DNA from: Hymenopellis radicata
Lineage: Eukaryota; Basidiomycota; Agaricomycetes; Agaricales; Physalacriaceae
Direction: 5' to 3'
Assembly (NCBI GenBank): GCA_015501595.1
Contig: JADNRX010000002.1
Coordinates: 868,001 to 932,000 of the forward strand
Length of the DNA stretch: 64,000 bases
Shown: positions 49,719-61,660 of the stretch, piece by piece
How positions within the stretch are numbered: position 1 is the stretch's first letter
Layout: every line of letters starts with the position of its first letter
Program-made: the position numbers and the translations under genes
The notes under the pieces: generated by a model
Seen by the model: only the letters and a program-made list of their open reading frames with translations
Database searches by the model: none
Told to the model about the DNA's origin: nothing

Positions 49719-50837
49719 ATCATACCTCTACCATCATTCATTATCTTAAGCCACCATCACTAATAACAACATTCACTTCGCATCGGCATATTTCCAAGTT
49801 ATCGTAGAATCGGTGCTGGTTTCGATTCTGAATATCATCACGTTGATGAGCGTGTACAGGAATGTCTTACGGCGAGCGGTGAGGTCGGTCAGGAAGGTGT
49901 CGTCCATGAAGGAGGACCAAACGCTCCGTGGTCCCTTACTCGATGCTTCGATTACAGGAAACAACGGAGAAGCCTCTGTTAACTTAATACTACATAACCA
50001 ACTAAACTGCATGTAAGTATCTATGCTCATATCGCGTTTGACATTAGAATATCAACTTCTCCGTGCACCACTCAACCCCCAGGACCAGGTTAAGTACCGA
50101 CCGTTCTACTAGCACCATGACTGTCGGCTCTACTTCGGCTTTCTGCTGACACTCCCTCAGTTGCGTTTGTCGGGGATGTGTGCAGAATCTGGATTCTTTA
50201 CGGGTATCCATACTCCTCCTCAAGACCACACTTCATGTGGTCAGGTGCCTCTCTGTTGCCGTAGCGTCCTCGGCTCTGAAGACAATGGAGCGCGCAGGCC
50301 CCATTGTTGCCACCACTCCGATTTTCGGAATGACCAACTAGGCAGTTCAAACCTCTCTAGAATCTGTTGGAGCTTAGATCCTGGATATCTTCTGTTTCGC
50401 CTCGTAGCTGCCCTCGATCAATCATCAATGTCCTTCTCGACGTTTCCTCCTCCTTCGATAACCTTCCGGATCCACCGGGTATGTGCCCGTTCGTCGCTTT
50501 TCTTTGGGATGGATATATTAACGGGCTCAGAGGGGCTTTCCAGCAGCGGACTACTTAAGCGACCGAAATCCCATTGCTTTACATACGTGCTTGAAAGCCC
50601 CTGCTTCATCATCTGATAGCATCACGGAGAACTGGCTTTCCTTATTGACTGGCTATTGTGCTTCGAACAGGCCACGGGTACACCTGTGCGCCCGTTCGAG
50701 GCAACTTTGTAGTTAGCTCATTGTTCTCGATCTCGGAAGGAAAAGGGTCAGAATCTCCATATAATAAGCCCTCCAGGCTCCGCCAAGGGCCTTGTACTGG
50801 TCCTCGTTTCTCCCTCTCCTTCCATCTAGACGCCATT
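49719..50837. other. intergenic region, no supported gene
   Basis: 1.1 kb with only short, motif-free ORFs on both strands and no clear splice structure or repeat. Confidence 0.35.
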
Positions 50838-51623
50838 ATGTCGACTATGACCCTCCCTCCACTATGCTTTCAGGACGCTCAATGGCATTATCCACAGACA
50901 ACATCCTCTCCACCAGCGTCTCTTCATTCCCCGCGTCATTTGTGTTCATCTGCGTGGTACGCATCGCCTATATGGGACAGTCCTCCGCGTGCCACTGGTT
51001 CTCCAAGGTCCAATGTAGATCGGAACATCTGGTCCCCGGGAGCGGTCCACTCATATCGAAGTGCGCCTTCTCGTTCCGGGTACCGGATGGATCCACTCGA
51101 AATTTCTGCTCAATTGGCCCGCCTTTCTATCCTCCCGCCACCGCCGAGCGCCCAAGGATCGCCGTCGGGCGCGTTCGCGGACAGATACCTGATGCGGGGT
51201 CACGCTCCGCCTGCGCCACGCTCGACATCATCATTCAATCCATTCGAGGACGACGACGCGCCCTCGCTAATGCCTTCTCGTTTTCAGAGTACAGTGGGGC
51301 GCTTGTCCTCGTCGTTTTGTCCAGCCTCGCAACCCACGTACCCCGCATCGCCGCCTATCAAGGTACCCAGTCTACCGTTGCTCGACCTGAACTCTACGTC
51401 CGGAGCCGGTACGGCGCAGATTCAGACACCGTCTGTAGTACGGCTTGCTGACGATCCGATGACTATATCCATCCCGTCGGCAGAACCTAGTTCGCTAGAC
51501 CCACGGGGAGATGTGGCGAGGACACTGCTCACGCGCGGTAACAAGCACAGAGCGCGCACCGCGCGATGTGATGAGCCGCGGTACTATCAGAAGAGCAGTT
51601 TATCTGCCGTAATTCACGGCTGA
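50838..51623 (+). CDS. hypothetical Ser/Pro-rich protein, single exon
   Basis: Not recognised. Unspliced ORF of 261 residues from ATG 50838, almost entirely low-complexity Ser/Pro with short motifs such as YRMDPLEISAQLARLSILPP, FNPFEDDDAPSLMPSRFQ and ADDPMTISIPSAEP. The NPF and acidic DDD group resembles an EH-domain ligand, but that is only a short-motif resemblance. The frame is open upstream to 50658 without an ATG. Likely disordered. Confidence 0.5.
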   Translation: MSTMTLPPLCFQDAQWHYPQTTSSPPASLHSPRHLCSSAWYASPIWDSPPRATGSPRSNVDRNIWSPGAVHSYRSAPSRSGYRMDPLEISAQLARLSILPPPPSAQGSPSGAFADRYLMRGHAPPAPRSTSSFNPFEDDDAPSLMPSRFQSTVGRLSSSFCPASQPTYPASPPIKVPSLPLLDLNSTSGAGTAQIQTPSVVRLADDPMTISIPSAEPSSLDPRGDVARTLLTRGNKHRARTARCDEPRYYQKSSLSAVIHG

Positions 51624-51920
51624 ATGGGCGCAAGATTCAGTCTTCTCCGTTCTCGGAAGGTTTCTATTATTCCTATGTCATGCATATTCATTCCTCCATG
51701 TTACATCCCCTCGTTATCGCTGCCATCTTGCATCATTTGTATTAACCCATCATCTCACTAGACTGTATTAACATGCCATGACTGTGGCGCACATCCATAC
51801 TTTTTATGTTTATGTAAAACTTAGAATGTTGGCCTCTGCAAAGTAAATAAAAAATCAAGGGTATTACGGAGTGACGTCGGTATGTAAGTATGTAGATGTG
51901 CGTATAAATATGTCCTCGAC
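51624..51920. other. convergent intergenic region
   Basis: 297 bp, AT-rich 3' region shared by the Ser/Pro-rich gene and the ERG26-like gene. Nothing else seen. Confidence 0.35.
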
Positions 51921-53304
51921 CTAATGTGCTGCCTTATAAGAGCCGGAAGCGACCTCATTGGCGAACCACTGAGACAGGGAAGGAGTGAGTATTGCTGATT
52001 TGGGGCTCAGAATAACGAAATCTTACCTGAACCATTCTCTTGATACCATCCTCAGCACTAACCTGTGGCTCATATCCCAGCACCCTCCATGCCTTCTCGA
52101 TATTCTGCCATCGGTTCACAACGCTGAAGGTTACCCTGAACTTGGTTAAAGCCGCTGGCCGGCCCGTAATCCACCCAATAACCTCCAACAACTGCGCCGC
52201 CACCATGCCTATGCTTGTCGGCAACACGAACGGCTTCTTCTCCTTCCTTTGCCCGGGGAAAATAGTATCAAGCTGATACCATATGTACCGCGCAAGATCC
52301 CAAAAGTATATCGGCTCTCCGTTACTAATGAAGAATGCCTGACCTGCGACAGCGAGAGGCGACTGGTCAGGATTGAAGAGTTTTGACCGCGCGACACCGT
52401 ATTCGGACATCGCATCGAAACGGGTGCGTACGATTGGACGCGAAGTGGCGCCATCCTGGGACTCAGAGGCTCTAAATGCTGCTTCGAGCTTTTCTGCATT
52501 ATGAGGGGGTGTCAGGTACGGTCCTAGCGGACGCGCTGCCGAGGTAGGTACGCGTCTTGGCTTGATTGTGAGTTGGATCGGGGGAAGAGGGTAGCCAATT
52601 ATTTCCTGCTCGGCGTCGGTGAGTGGGGGAAGGTTTTTCATGTCGTAGTCATCCTTTTCGGGGACTTGACAAAGAGGAGGGGCTGGTGGTGGTTGTGCGA
52701 GCTTGTCGGCCGCCAGTAAGTGAGCGTACGCAGCATTCTCGACGTAGGTAAGATCAAAGAGATTGTTGTTGTCGCCGATCTGGAAGTGAGTCTGACCCTT
52801 TTGATAAACCTCACATCATTTGACGATCACCTGTCTTCCGCGTGAGCTCAAAATGGGTCGACATGGTTATTTTACATACCCGAAAATACCTGCTGGTCGC
52901 AGTGCAATGGTCAAGAGGCCCTCTTTGCCATTGGCTGCAAGGACAGCGGCCTCTCCGTGCGCCTTGGAGTCGTTGTAGACATCGAACGGCTTTTCAGGCA
53001 TAGGCACACGCTCGTCACAGTCGATCACATCCGAGCCAGAGAACACGACGCCCGCTGAGCTTGTAGACAAGCTTGGTCACACCGATTTCCTGCGCAGCGG
53101 CAATAACAGCCTTGGTGCCGTCGACATTGACCTTCCAGTACAAAGATGGGTCCTTGAGGCCATGCGGAGGAGACGCAGTGTGAATAATGCATGTCGTACC
53201 ACACTATTCATCTCCCCGCGAGCCAGGAGTTGCTGGACAATATGGCGGCCCAGAAAACCGCTGCCACCAATAACAAGATAGACGTCCTTCTGTGTACCAG
53301 CCAT
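51921..53304 (-). pseudogene. ERG26: ERG26-like sterol-4-alpha-carboxylate 3-dehydrogenase, internally deleted
   Basis: Intact enzymes decarboxylate C4-sterol intermediates in ergosterol synthesis on the ER, using NAD(P). From ATG 53304 the start is normal: VYLVIGGSGFLGRHIVQQLLARG with the GxxGxxG fold. Then about 35 residues that normally follow are missing, and the sequence resumes at CIIHTASPPHG. TSSAGVVFSG, DVYNDSKAHGEAAV (YxxxK active site), ALRPAGIFG, FQIGDNNNLFDLTYVENAA and a long C-terminal half are present. Two more breaks: a 2-nt loss before TSSAG (near 53065) and a short loss after GDRQMM (near 52815). C-terminal splicing to WFANEVASGSYKAAH is clean. Either a decayed copy or an assembly collapse; the conserved C-terminus makes me favour recent damage or error. 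Confidence 0.75.
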
Positions 53305-54536
53305 GATGGAGGGGGCAAGAGAAAGAGAGAGGGTCGAATGACTTGCCTAATTTGGGCCGCTCCGAAACGCGACGTGATTTGGAACTGTCACAAGATGGGA
53401 GTCACGGACACAGGGCGGCGCGGGAGTGTTTGAGCCTGCTCGCTACTATCTCGACAGGAATAGAAACGAGGGAGACTTCGTTGGCTCGTCGATGGCGGAT
53501 ACGCGTGTCTGCGTTGATGCTCGTTCATGCCAGTGCGACAGTTTCGTAACCGAGTACTACTACTACCATTGTACATAGTGCTATATCGAATAAATGGCTA
53601 AATACACAGGCATTGTACGCGCAAAGCATCTGCGATGAATCTCTTATTTCAGTATCGTCATTCCCGTTCTTGCTACAGGCCTGTATGATAGCTTCGGGTT
53701 GACCCTTGTAAGGACGAGAGCCAGCCCTTTGTATACAATCTGCATGCTGACCTGGCTGCGACCGCCGGCATACTGCCAGATGAAACATACGTGTCGTCGC
53801 GATGAGCACTCAGAGCAGCCCAGCGTCGTAAGTTAAGAGCAGTTACCGATCACCGAAGCCTGCACCCACGGTCCCTCGCAGTGTAGATGTAGGTTTCGGA
53901 AAAGTCGATGCAGCCTCGGGAGAAAAGTGAAATGTAGAGGCTGCCTAGTAGAACGCGTCGCCGACACACAACGACCATACGTTTGCTTTCGGCCCAGGTT
54001 GGAATCTCAAAGCATTGTACGGTGTCCAGAGGCAGGAGATAGCAGTACTCTATGCAGACCCGCGGGATGTGGAGGGTTTTCCAAGCGAATCCGTAGAGGT
54101 ATGGAATCGCTAGGCCTCTTCATTTTCTCGTAGTCCCTCAAGGCTCAAGCTGCATATAGGAAATCTACATTGGAATTGGAACTTCTGCCTTCAAATTCTC
54201 GCAAACCCTAGGACCCGTGTTCGATTCAATACCGACGTCTGTTATGACAGGGTTTGTCAAGTCTGTCCGCCCCAGTACTCAGGCAGCACAGGAGAAGACG
54301 AACGCCACGAGATGCGGACCGGTCGGTTATTCAGAGAAGATACCAATATTCCCTTTCACGGCAGGAGGCAAAGACCAGGGGAAAGAGGCAGGAAGAGAGT
54401 CGCGAGAGGGTTCGGGTTCGGCCCGGTACCCAATGTGCATGGATTCAGAGGTAGATCACATCGTAGCACAGCCACAATTGTCTGCGCGTGTGGTCAGAGT
54501 TTCCTAGTCCATCGTATCCGGGTGTTTGTCATAAAA
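53305..54536. other. intergenic region, no supported gene
   Basis: 1.2 kb between divergent genes. Several overlapping ORFs on both strands (for example 54217-54507) lack motifs and splice sites. Presumed promoters of the ERG26-like gene and the next gene. Confidence 0.35.
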
Positions 54537-55049
54537 ATGGCGCGTAAAGTGCAAGCGACAGTTGACGAATATCCTTCTCTATGGTGGATTGTGTGCGTCC
54601 ACTATCTCTTTCATCTGTGCTCGTGCTAACACTCATAGACCATAGCATTCCCCCAGCGCTCCTTATATCTGCATATTTTGCCCGTAAATGGTATCTTGCT
54701 CGACGTCTACGTGTCCATGGGATTGGCAAGGGCGGTACGTGTCATGGCTCTCACGCTGGCGCACTATTCTGAACCATGAATAGCGCCTGGGTTTCAAACG
54801 GGCGTCCGACGTGTACGCGTTACACCTGAAATAGCAGCTCGCATACAACGCGGCGAGGAGGTTTCGCCCGAGGAAATTGCTGCATCCATTGCCCGTGCCG
54901 AACAGGAAGAGGCGAATCCTGGATCGTCGTCCCCCAAGCAAGCGAAACCAACGAAGCGAAGCCCAACACCGCCGTCTGAACCGGTCAATGAGTGGCTCCC
55001 GGAGACCGTGACCGGCTCAAAAAAGCAAGGCAAAAAGAGGCGAAAGTAA
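54537..55049 (+). CDS. hypothetical small single-pass membrane protein
   Basis: Not recognised. Exons 54537-54592, 54646-54734 and 54784-55049 splice in phase to 136 residues. N-terminus MARKVQATVDEYPSLWWIV, a hydrophobic helix (WWIVIPPALLISAYFA), then a basic juxtamembrane RKWYLARRLRVHGIGKG, VRVTPEIAARIQRGEEVSPEE and a Ser/Pro/Lys-rich tail ending GKKRRK. The terminal lysines could retain it in the ER, though not as a strict KKXX signal. The clean splicing supports a real gene. Confidence 0.65.
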
Positions 55050-55323
55050 TTTGGGTATGGAGCCGTTCTACTACCTGATTCCCCATTGACGCTTCTCGTA
55101 GGCCTCTTTTGGCTGCATGTAGCGTACTCTGATTAACACGATCCTGCGCTTATTTTCGACGTGGCACTCTTACTGTATGGCTGCCATGCATGCGAAATCT
55201 ATCCTCAACATCGTTCATGCGGTTGTCGTGGCGCCGTATCCGAGTACCCCAATATCGCGTGAAATTTCTCACAGGATTGTCATAGATAAGCCTCGCCTTT
55301 CCATTTCTTCGACGTCACTCAAA

Positions 55324-56095
55324 ATGCGAACTCTCCTCTCTATCCTTACCTTTTTACCTCTTGTCTTCACCCTTGACACACCGTCAGGCGTGAAGCAGGC
55401 GTTCGATGATGCCAATGTTGGTGCTTCTGTTCTCCTTTCGTTCATTTCTCAAGTCCTTTTATCAGATTCCCACAGACATTGCGCTGGAGTTCGATCCCAC
55501 ATTCCTCCTCCAAGTCGTTCTTCCTCAGTCAACCGGCGCCCCCATCACTCTAGAAGTTGGTGAACAGCTTCCTCGTAACGGTTCGTTGGGTGTTACCACA
55601 GCTCCGACATCGTCCAACAGTCGTCACAGCTACCGCAAATCCCCCTACATTCACGCTTATTGGGGAAAATATCGGAGCAGGTCCTTTCGTTGTGGCAACT
55701 GTTGACCCCGACGCGCCGACCCCTCAAGACCCAAACATTGCCCAGGTTCGGCACTTCCTCGGTGGAAACTTCATCACCGGGTCCCCCGCTTGTGAAGCTG
55801 AACTTCTTGTCAACACGACTCCTGCTGTATCTGAGTGGCAACAGCCCACGCCTCCAGCCGGATCGGATGCTCACCGGTAAGTCTACTCCTTTCATGGATG
55901 ATTAGTATCTGATGATCTTCGGTATGTAGGTACATTTTCCTTGTTTTCAACCAACCAGACGCATTCAATGACCAGACGCTCGTCAATACCGCAACACCCA
56001 TAACACTGTTCAATATCTCTGCGTTTGGTGAGGCTGTTGGACTAGGAAATCCAATTGCTGGGAACTTTATGCTCGTCGCTCCTGATCCAGCATGA
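55324..56095 (+). CDS. secreted PEBP-family protein (phosphatidylethanolamine-binding, carboxypeptidase-inhibitor type)
   Basis: PEBP fold proteins bind anionic ligands or inhibit carboxypeptidase Y. From ATG 55324 a signal peptide (MRTLLSILTFLPLVFTLDTP) precedes the domain. Hallmarks in order: FDPTFLLQVVLPQ, NPPTFTLIGENIG, TVDPDAPTPQDP, QVRHFLGGNFIT, then YIFLVFNQPDAF after an intron with a CG|GTAAGT donor, ending NPIAGNFMLVAPDPA. Introns near 55414-55470, 55578-55619 and 55877-55928 splice in phase, giving about 210 residues. Some conserved ligand-site residues are present (DPDAP, RHF). No frame break. Confidence 0.88.
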
Positions 56096-56626
56096 AGCCT
56101 GAGCTGGTTACTTACATTCTCGTAAATGGAGCCGCATGGTAATCTTGAATCGAATTTGCTTCTACGCCCATTTCGAATATTATGGCAAAAGCCAACTTTA
56201 CGCATTGACCGCTTGAAGGAGGGAAGTCACTTTGTTTCGTGAAATGTTAAAATGACGAAGACTGATTTAATACTTGAAGGTACGGTGGATCTTCTCACTT
56301 CTATGTGCTAACGCGATGAAGTGTGACACTTGTTTCCGAACTGATCTGATTTATTGCGCCACACTCTTTTCATCTAGGTTCAGCGCCCATGAACTTGCTA
56401 CAGATGGATGTATAGCTCTTGAACAAACAGCTGACAAACAAAAGACTTACACATTGTCCAATAAAGGCCAGAAGAGGAATGCCTTTGTTGGACCGTCAAA
56501 ACAACCACATACAAGGGCGCGATCGCCGCCTTTCGCGTCTCTCTTCATGACCACATCATCCTCCTCAATTCTACACCTTCATTTTCTTTATTGATCATCC
56601 CACATCTCACTGGGACATCGAACAAG
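56096..56626. other. intergenic region, no supported gene
   Basis: 531 bp between two plus-strand genes. The pyrimidine-rich 56540-56610 stretch is the probable promoter/leader of the next gene. Confidence 0.35.
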
Positions 56627-59180
56627 ATGTCCTCGATGCCATATGTGTTCCCGGAGAACGCACAGTGGCCTCAAGGCCCGTCGAACGCTTTCGACGGCCT
56701 GAACGACGACCACACATACCCTGGCTATACCCCGCAGCACGCCTACACCAGCTATAACTCCTCCAATGTTCCAAGCAACTTTGGGAACGCGAACGGGCAT
56801 TTCAGCGGGCCCCCGACCGCCTACAGCTATGGCTCGAATCAGCTTCCCAATGAGGCGACGCCCGGTCTTCACCTTCCTCGCAGCAATATGCCCTACCATC
56901 AGAGCAATGCAAACTACCAACAATACCAACAAAGCCCTCCATCGTACAGCACCGACAATTCTCATTCTACGCAATATTTCCCCAACAATGGCGCCCATGT
57001 CGGTTACGACCACCAACTTCTATATGACGATAACATCCAATCATACGCGCGCACGCCCTCCCAGCAATTCCCACCGCGCACGAACGGACCAGTGGAGAGC
57101 CCTACTGAGGAGCGCGACGCGACTGGACAATACTTCCTCCCCCGCCGCCAGACGCGAGGCCTCCATCACCTATTCCCCAATTGCGCGATCAGACCGTTCA
57201 TCCCGCGCCTGCTACTACATTCCATAGTCAATCAGCGCCTGTGCCCGCCAACTCCTTGTCGTCATCAGGCGCTCCCGCTCAATCGAAAGGGCGCCAACCG
57301 AAAGCGACCAAGCCCGCAGGACCAAATGTCGCAAAAGCCGACAAGAAGCCTGCTCCACGAGGGCGTCGTGCAGCACCACCTGCGCGACACCAGCACCTGC
57401 TCCTCATCAGGAATCATCCAAGGGTGTTCATGGTGACTTGGACGCGAAGGCGCCGGTCAAGAGAGCTTACAAGAAAAGAACTCCAGTTCCTAAGCCATCT
57501 CCAGCTACAGCGACCACAGCTGCAGCGACCCAGCCCGTCTCAGCATCAACCACTGAACCCGCGCCAGCCGCAGCCCCCGAGAAATCCAAGTCGCAGCACG
57601 CCAACAATTCCAAGGCGGCGCCAGCCGATAAATCCCAAGTTACTCCAGCTAGCAACGCCACTGTACAGGGCGCCACGAAATTATCTAGGAGCCGGTCAAT
57701 ACTAGCAGGGGGTACAGCTGTTAAAACTTCTAAGTCGTCGGCCAGCTTGAATAAGAGGAAGCGGGACGAGCAGGATGATAATGAGCAACACGACAGAGAT
57801 CTGACGCCTCCGCCTGCCGCCCCGAGGTCCAACTTTTCAAATGGGAAAGGAAAGGGCAAATCAGCGGAACCTTCAGCTCCAGTCGCGCCCAACCAAGTCA
57901 GTTCATCATCCTCAACGCCTTGACAGTATCTTATTAATTCACCCATTCTAGATTAATCCTAACGCACAAGCGTACGACTTGTCCACAGTTCAAGTATGTC
58001 ACTCGCTCAATTAATCTCACCCTTTGCTGATGATCATGTAGTTCGTCCTTCCCTCTGGGGTGATTGCACTCTCACCTTGCCCACCCACCAAAGGTGACTC
58101 CGGCATGGTCTGGATTATCGACCAGATCTGCACTGGTATTACATGGCCCGCCAAGCTCCACACCAATGGAGAACTGGCAGACGTCGCCTACAGGAAGGCA
58201 TTCAACTCATCGTTCCAACGCATCATATACCTCCCCCGCCACCCAATGACGGACAACGGCAAGGTCTCCATTTCGAGCCTCATCTTGATTACCTTGGGAG
58301 TGCCCAAGCATCGGAGCCAGGTGCCTTTCGACGCAGTGAATGCCGCCAAAGTCATTCCTCCGGAACAAGTGTTTCGTTTCCTGGAGCAGCTGCATTTCCA
58401 AGAACGCTGTCGCCGAAGCATGATGTTTGAAGGTACGTGCATGTTTACCGTGAATACTTAGATAATATGATTTACCAGTCTCTTACAGAAACCTCAGAGT
58501 CCTCGGGCTTCAGAGGACCCATCAACGCGCTCATGCAGGCCCCGTCCGGTCAATACCAATACCCTTCCGTAGGGGATTCAGGCTCGAACCGTCAGTTCTC
58601 GGGCGTTCAGCAGGCGATGCCGTCCGCCCGTAACCCATCAATATTCCCAAGCTCGTCTTCTGGATACTCCTCCAGTTCTACTTCGAACACCCAGAACCGA
58701 CGTTTCATGCCTCAAGAACGAGGTGGAATTCAGTCTGCCCCATACATGTCTTCCTTCTCCTTTGAGCCTTTTGGTCTCCCAGCTGGCTCTGAGGCACCAG
58801 TCGATGGGCAATCGACGGCTCCGCAGGAACTGCCCTATCCTTTCTCTTCCTATCCTTCCGCAGTCGACCCAGTCACCACAAGTGGTTCTGGCACTCCGCC
58901 AACGGAAGGCACTGCCAGTACTGAAGCCGCCGGACATCCGTCCACTACTCAGGATGTGGTTGACGAGGCTCCGGACAACATGCTGGGAGATGTCGACTTC
59001 TGGACGAAAGATCTGGTGGATGATAATTCCCAAGCTGAAGTTCCATCGAGCATGGCTGAGTTCCACATTGATCCCAATCTTCTGAAGGGAATGATGGGTT
59101 TGACCAACGAGCAGTTTAGTTTCCTTCCCCCTCTCCCCGATGACTACGACAATTCTCTCAGCGCCATGTTGGCTCGTTAA
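56627..59180 (+). CDS. long Gln/Asn/Pro-rich hypothetical protein, probable nuclear regulator
   Basis: Not recognised. From ATG 56627 a Tyr/Asn/Gln/Ser-rich region (NANYQQYQQSPPSYSTDNSH) leads to a basic Ala/Pro/Lys-rich section with AT-hook-like AKAPVKRAYKKRTPVPKPS and KSSASLNKRKRDEQ, then a folded-looking segment (FVLPSGVIALSPC, MVWIIDQICTGI, RHPMTDNGKVSISSLILITL, FRFLEQLHFQERC) and a second disordered tail with an acidic end (VDFWTKDLVDDN, FHIDPNLLKGMMG). Introns at about 57896-57952, 57993-58040 and 58433-58487. Two frame breaks: the C run 57139-57143 needs one more C, and a C is missing near 57384. About 780 residues. The basic region suggests DNA or chromatin binding; that is inference. 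Confidence 0.7.
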
Positions 59181-59561
59181 GCGGCGCTTCGTCGTAACCT
59201 CGTGCGAGAGTCCCCTCTTTTCATCGTTAGCCTCACACCATTCCTCGTGTTTCCCCCTCCTTCTGATATTACAGCGATACCCTCACATTTCTCGTGTTAC
59301 CCCCCTCCTTCTGATACCCCTCCTCCTGATACCCCTCCTTTTGATATCACAGCGATACCCTCACTTCCCCACATCTCCCGACTTGTTGTCATGCTCTCTT
59401 TGTTTATATTGCTTATATATTTTCATTCCTCGTGTTATCCCCTCCTCTTGCTATCATAGCGATCCAACTTGTTGTCATCATGTTTTCATTGTTTGTTTAT
59501 ACTGTATATATATATGTAAAGTCTGTAGTTATCATGTCATCGTAGTTATTCCAAATCGCAT
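59181..59561. repeat. imperfect tandem repeats in 3' region
   Basis: Between convergent genes. The phrase CTGATAYYACAGCGATACCCTC with nearby CTCGTGTTACCCCCCTCCTT recurs about three times in degenerate form from 59230 to 59470, with extra GATACCCCTCCT units between. No coding capacity. Possibly a small satellite that expanded in the 3' UTR. Confidence 0.55.
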
Positions 59562-60830
59562 TCAAATCCACTCGGCAGCGTTCCTGTTCAGTTCAACGGG
59601 GGCCTTTCCGACCTTCACAGGTGTCTTCAAGGATAATTCTGCCGAATGTTTGATGGCCTTCATGCGTCGTCCTGTACCGTCCGCTTGTTCCCAATCCTCG
59701 AGAACTGCTAGGACTTCTGGGTCGTTCTTCGAAGGGAGAGGCTGTCCGGTCAACTCGTTTCGGCCTAAGGATCGCAGCCACTGTCCTACGGCGGCCAAGG
59801 AAACGCGGACTTGCCAGGACTCGCCTTCCTGTATGGATGTCAAACGGGAGTTAATGCAGACCGCGAACACTTACATTGATAGTCTTGCACAATGCGGCGT
59901 TGATACCAAAGCCAAAAGGTAACCGGCCGCATGATCGATAGCTTGCACTGGTAGAGGTTTGGGTTCGTTGGCGCCGAATGCTTCGGTTTCGGCTACATTG
60001 AACCCAGTCGCCGTTTGAACGAAGGAGTTGAACTATTTGTGAATGTTAGCATGCATAGTTCCAAAAGACACTGCCTACCCCACGTCGATCCTTCCATGTA
60101 CCTTCCCATCCCCACGCATTCAGACTGGCATAGACGATCCCTGGGCGTAATTTAGCTAGTTCTGTAGGACCAAACCCCTTTTCTTCAAGTCCGCCGGGTC
60201 GATAGCCTTGCAAGAATACATCCGCTTCTTTGGCCAACTCGCGGAGCGTGTTCTTATCCGTTTCCGTCGTCAAGTCGAGCTGAGTCGTTCTCTTCCCGCG
60301 TGAGGTGTCTGCATCTAACAAGTTTGGGCGAAGTCACAAGAAGGACATCGGCTCCATACGCTATGACAGTGATCTGTTAGAAGTCTTCTCACAAGTTGGC
60401 GGACCAAGTCTTTACCTGCCAAGGTTCGGCCAGCAACAGGACCAGCGATCACCCGAGTGAACTCAAGTACCCTTATACCTTCCAGTGGTCGCGTAAACCG
60501 TTCATCGGGAACACGTCGGGGTGCATCACCGATTCGTATCAACACTACAGGAAGCGTGTGGCGCAGTGACAGTGCTGGAGGCACACTTTCCCACTCGGCG
60601 AAAGAACGAAGAGCAGTAGCACACATGTTGCGCTCAGCGGCGGTCGTCTCGAGCTCTACAGAGTCCCATGAAGATAGGGCATTTTGCACATCCTTCCTTG
60701 ATATGCTCGGGGAGTCCTGTGGGGGAACGGTCGCGTGCCAAATCAGGTAGTTGAGTTAATTCGGCCTTCGGAGTCTCCACAGCTGACGATGACTCTGACT
60801 TTTGTCGCGGTTTATTGGGTGACAACGGTA
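59562..60830 (-). CDS. CaiB/BaiF-type (family III) CoA-transferase, 5' end unresolved
   Basis: Family III enzymes move CoA between acyl groups or racemise methyl-branched acyl-CoA. Core: LEGIRVLEFTRVIAGPVAGR (N-terminal family signature), DADTSRGKRTTQLDLTTE, ADVFLQGYRPGGLEEKG, LRPGIVYASLNAWGWEG, FNSFVQTATGFN, LPVQAIDHAAGYLLAFG and a C-terminal WQVRVSLAAVGQWLRSLGR. Introns near 60044-60083, 60368-60416 and 59830-59875 fit in phase. The N-terminal leader (SSWDSVELETTAAERNMCAT) is typical of fungal members, but the first part (VETPKAELLNYLIW) needs removal of one base at the T pair 60756-60757, and another break lies near 60318. The start codon is not located. Confidence 0.78.
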
Positions 60831-61198
60831 GCGGAAAGGTTTGCGACAGCGCTGGAGGTGTAGTTGGCTGATGCAGATGTTCGCGAGCGATGCCATTCTT
60901 GAACTGGTCAGGTAATGGTCCACGATGAGGTGGAAACCTGCAGAGAACCAGAGATGAGGCTCGGCAACGGATATAAGCTAAGCCAGCAACAGACCAGATG
61001 TTGGGAAGTGAGAAAGAGTGTTGCAACGATCGAGAAGGGTGTACGGGCAATGGGTGTTTCTGCGGGAGGGCGACGATTGAACGCTAACCACATGGCGGGT
61101 CCACAGCAAAAGAGAAAGCGAATGGTGGTAGCTGGCCAAGGCGTGAAGGAGACGAAATGAAGGTAGGTCGAATGGTTGTGCCTGCAAGGACCGTTAGC

Positions 61199-61211
61199 TA
61201 GGGTTAGGGTT
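61199..61211 (+). repeat. short interstitial telomere-like repeat
   Basis: TAGGGTTAGGGTT, two TTAGGG-type units. Such short tracts occur by chance or mark old break repair; too short for more. Confidence 0.5.
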
Positions 61212-61592
61212 CTCGAGGCTTCAAATTTCACAGTGGTCACGCGGATGTGAAGTTTGAAGCCTCGCCTGTGGCTGTGCATTACCTTGGACATGAAAACACG
61301 GACTGCCCCCAGTCCTGCGTGTCTAGTTTGGCTTAGTCCAGTATTGGTGATTAGTAGTAGTCGGGGCGACGCGAGAGGAGTCAGCCAATGCAGAAATTAC
61401 ATAGGTGGATGCAGGACAAGCGGGTCTGTTAATCATTAGACACATCCTTTAAGCAGAAGATTGCGTACTTTGCATCGTTTTCTTGGTACGAGAGTGATGC
61501 TCCAGCAGCGTCTTGTGCGTCTTCGTAAAAACCTGGCCTGACGTGTCGTGAATTGAAGTTGTACTGAGCTAGTGAACAGCACGGGTGATTCA

Positions 61593-61660
61593 ATTCGAAC
61601 CCACACCCGAACCCGCCAAGTACCCGCACCCACCTCGCGGGTACGGGTCACCCGCTATAA
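61593..61660. repeat. ACCCG/CGGGT repeat with hairpin potential
   Basis: ACCCGAACCCG and ACCCGCACCC units are followed by GCGGGTACGGGT, so a C-rich tract faces its complement and could fold into a hairpin. Low-complexity and non-coding. Confidence 0.6.
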
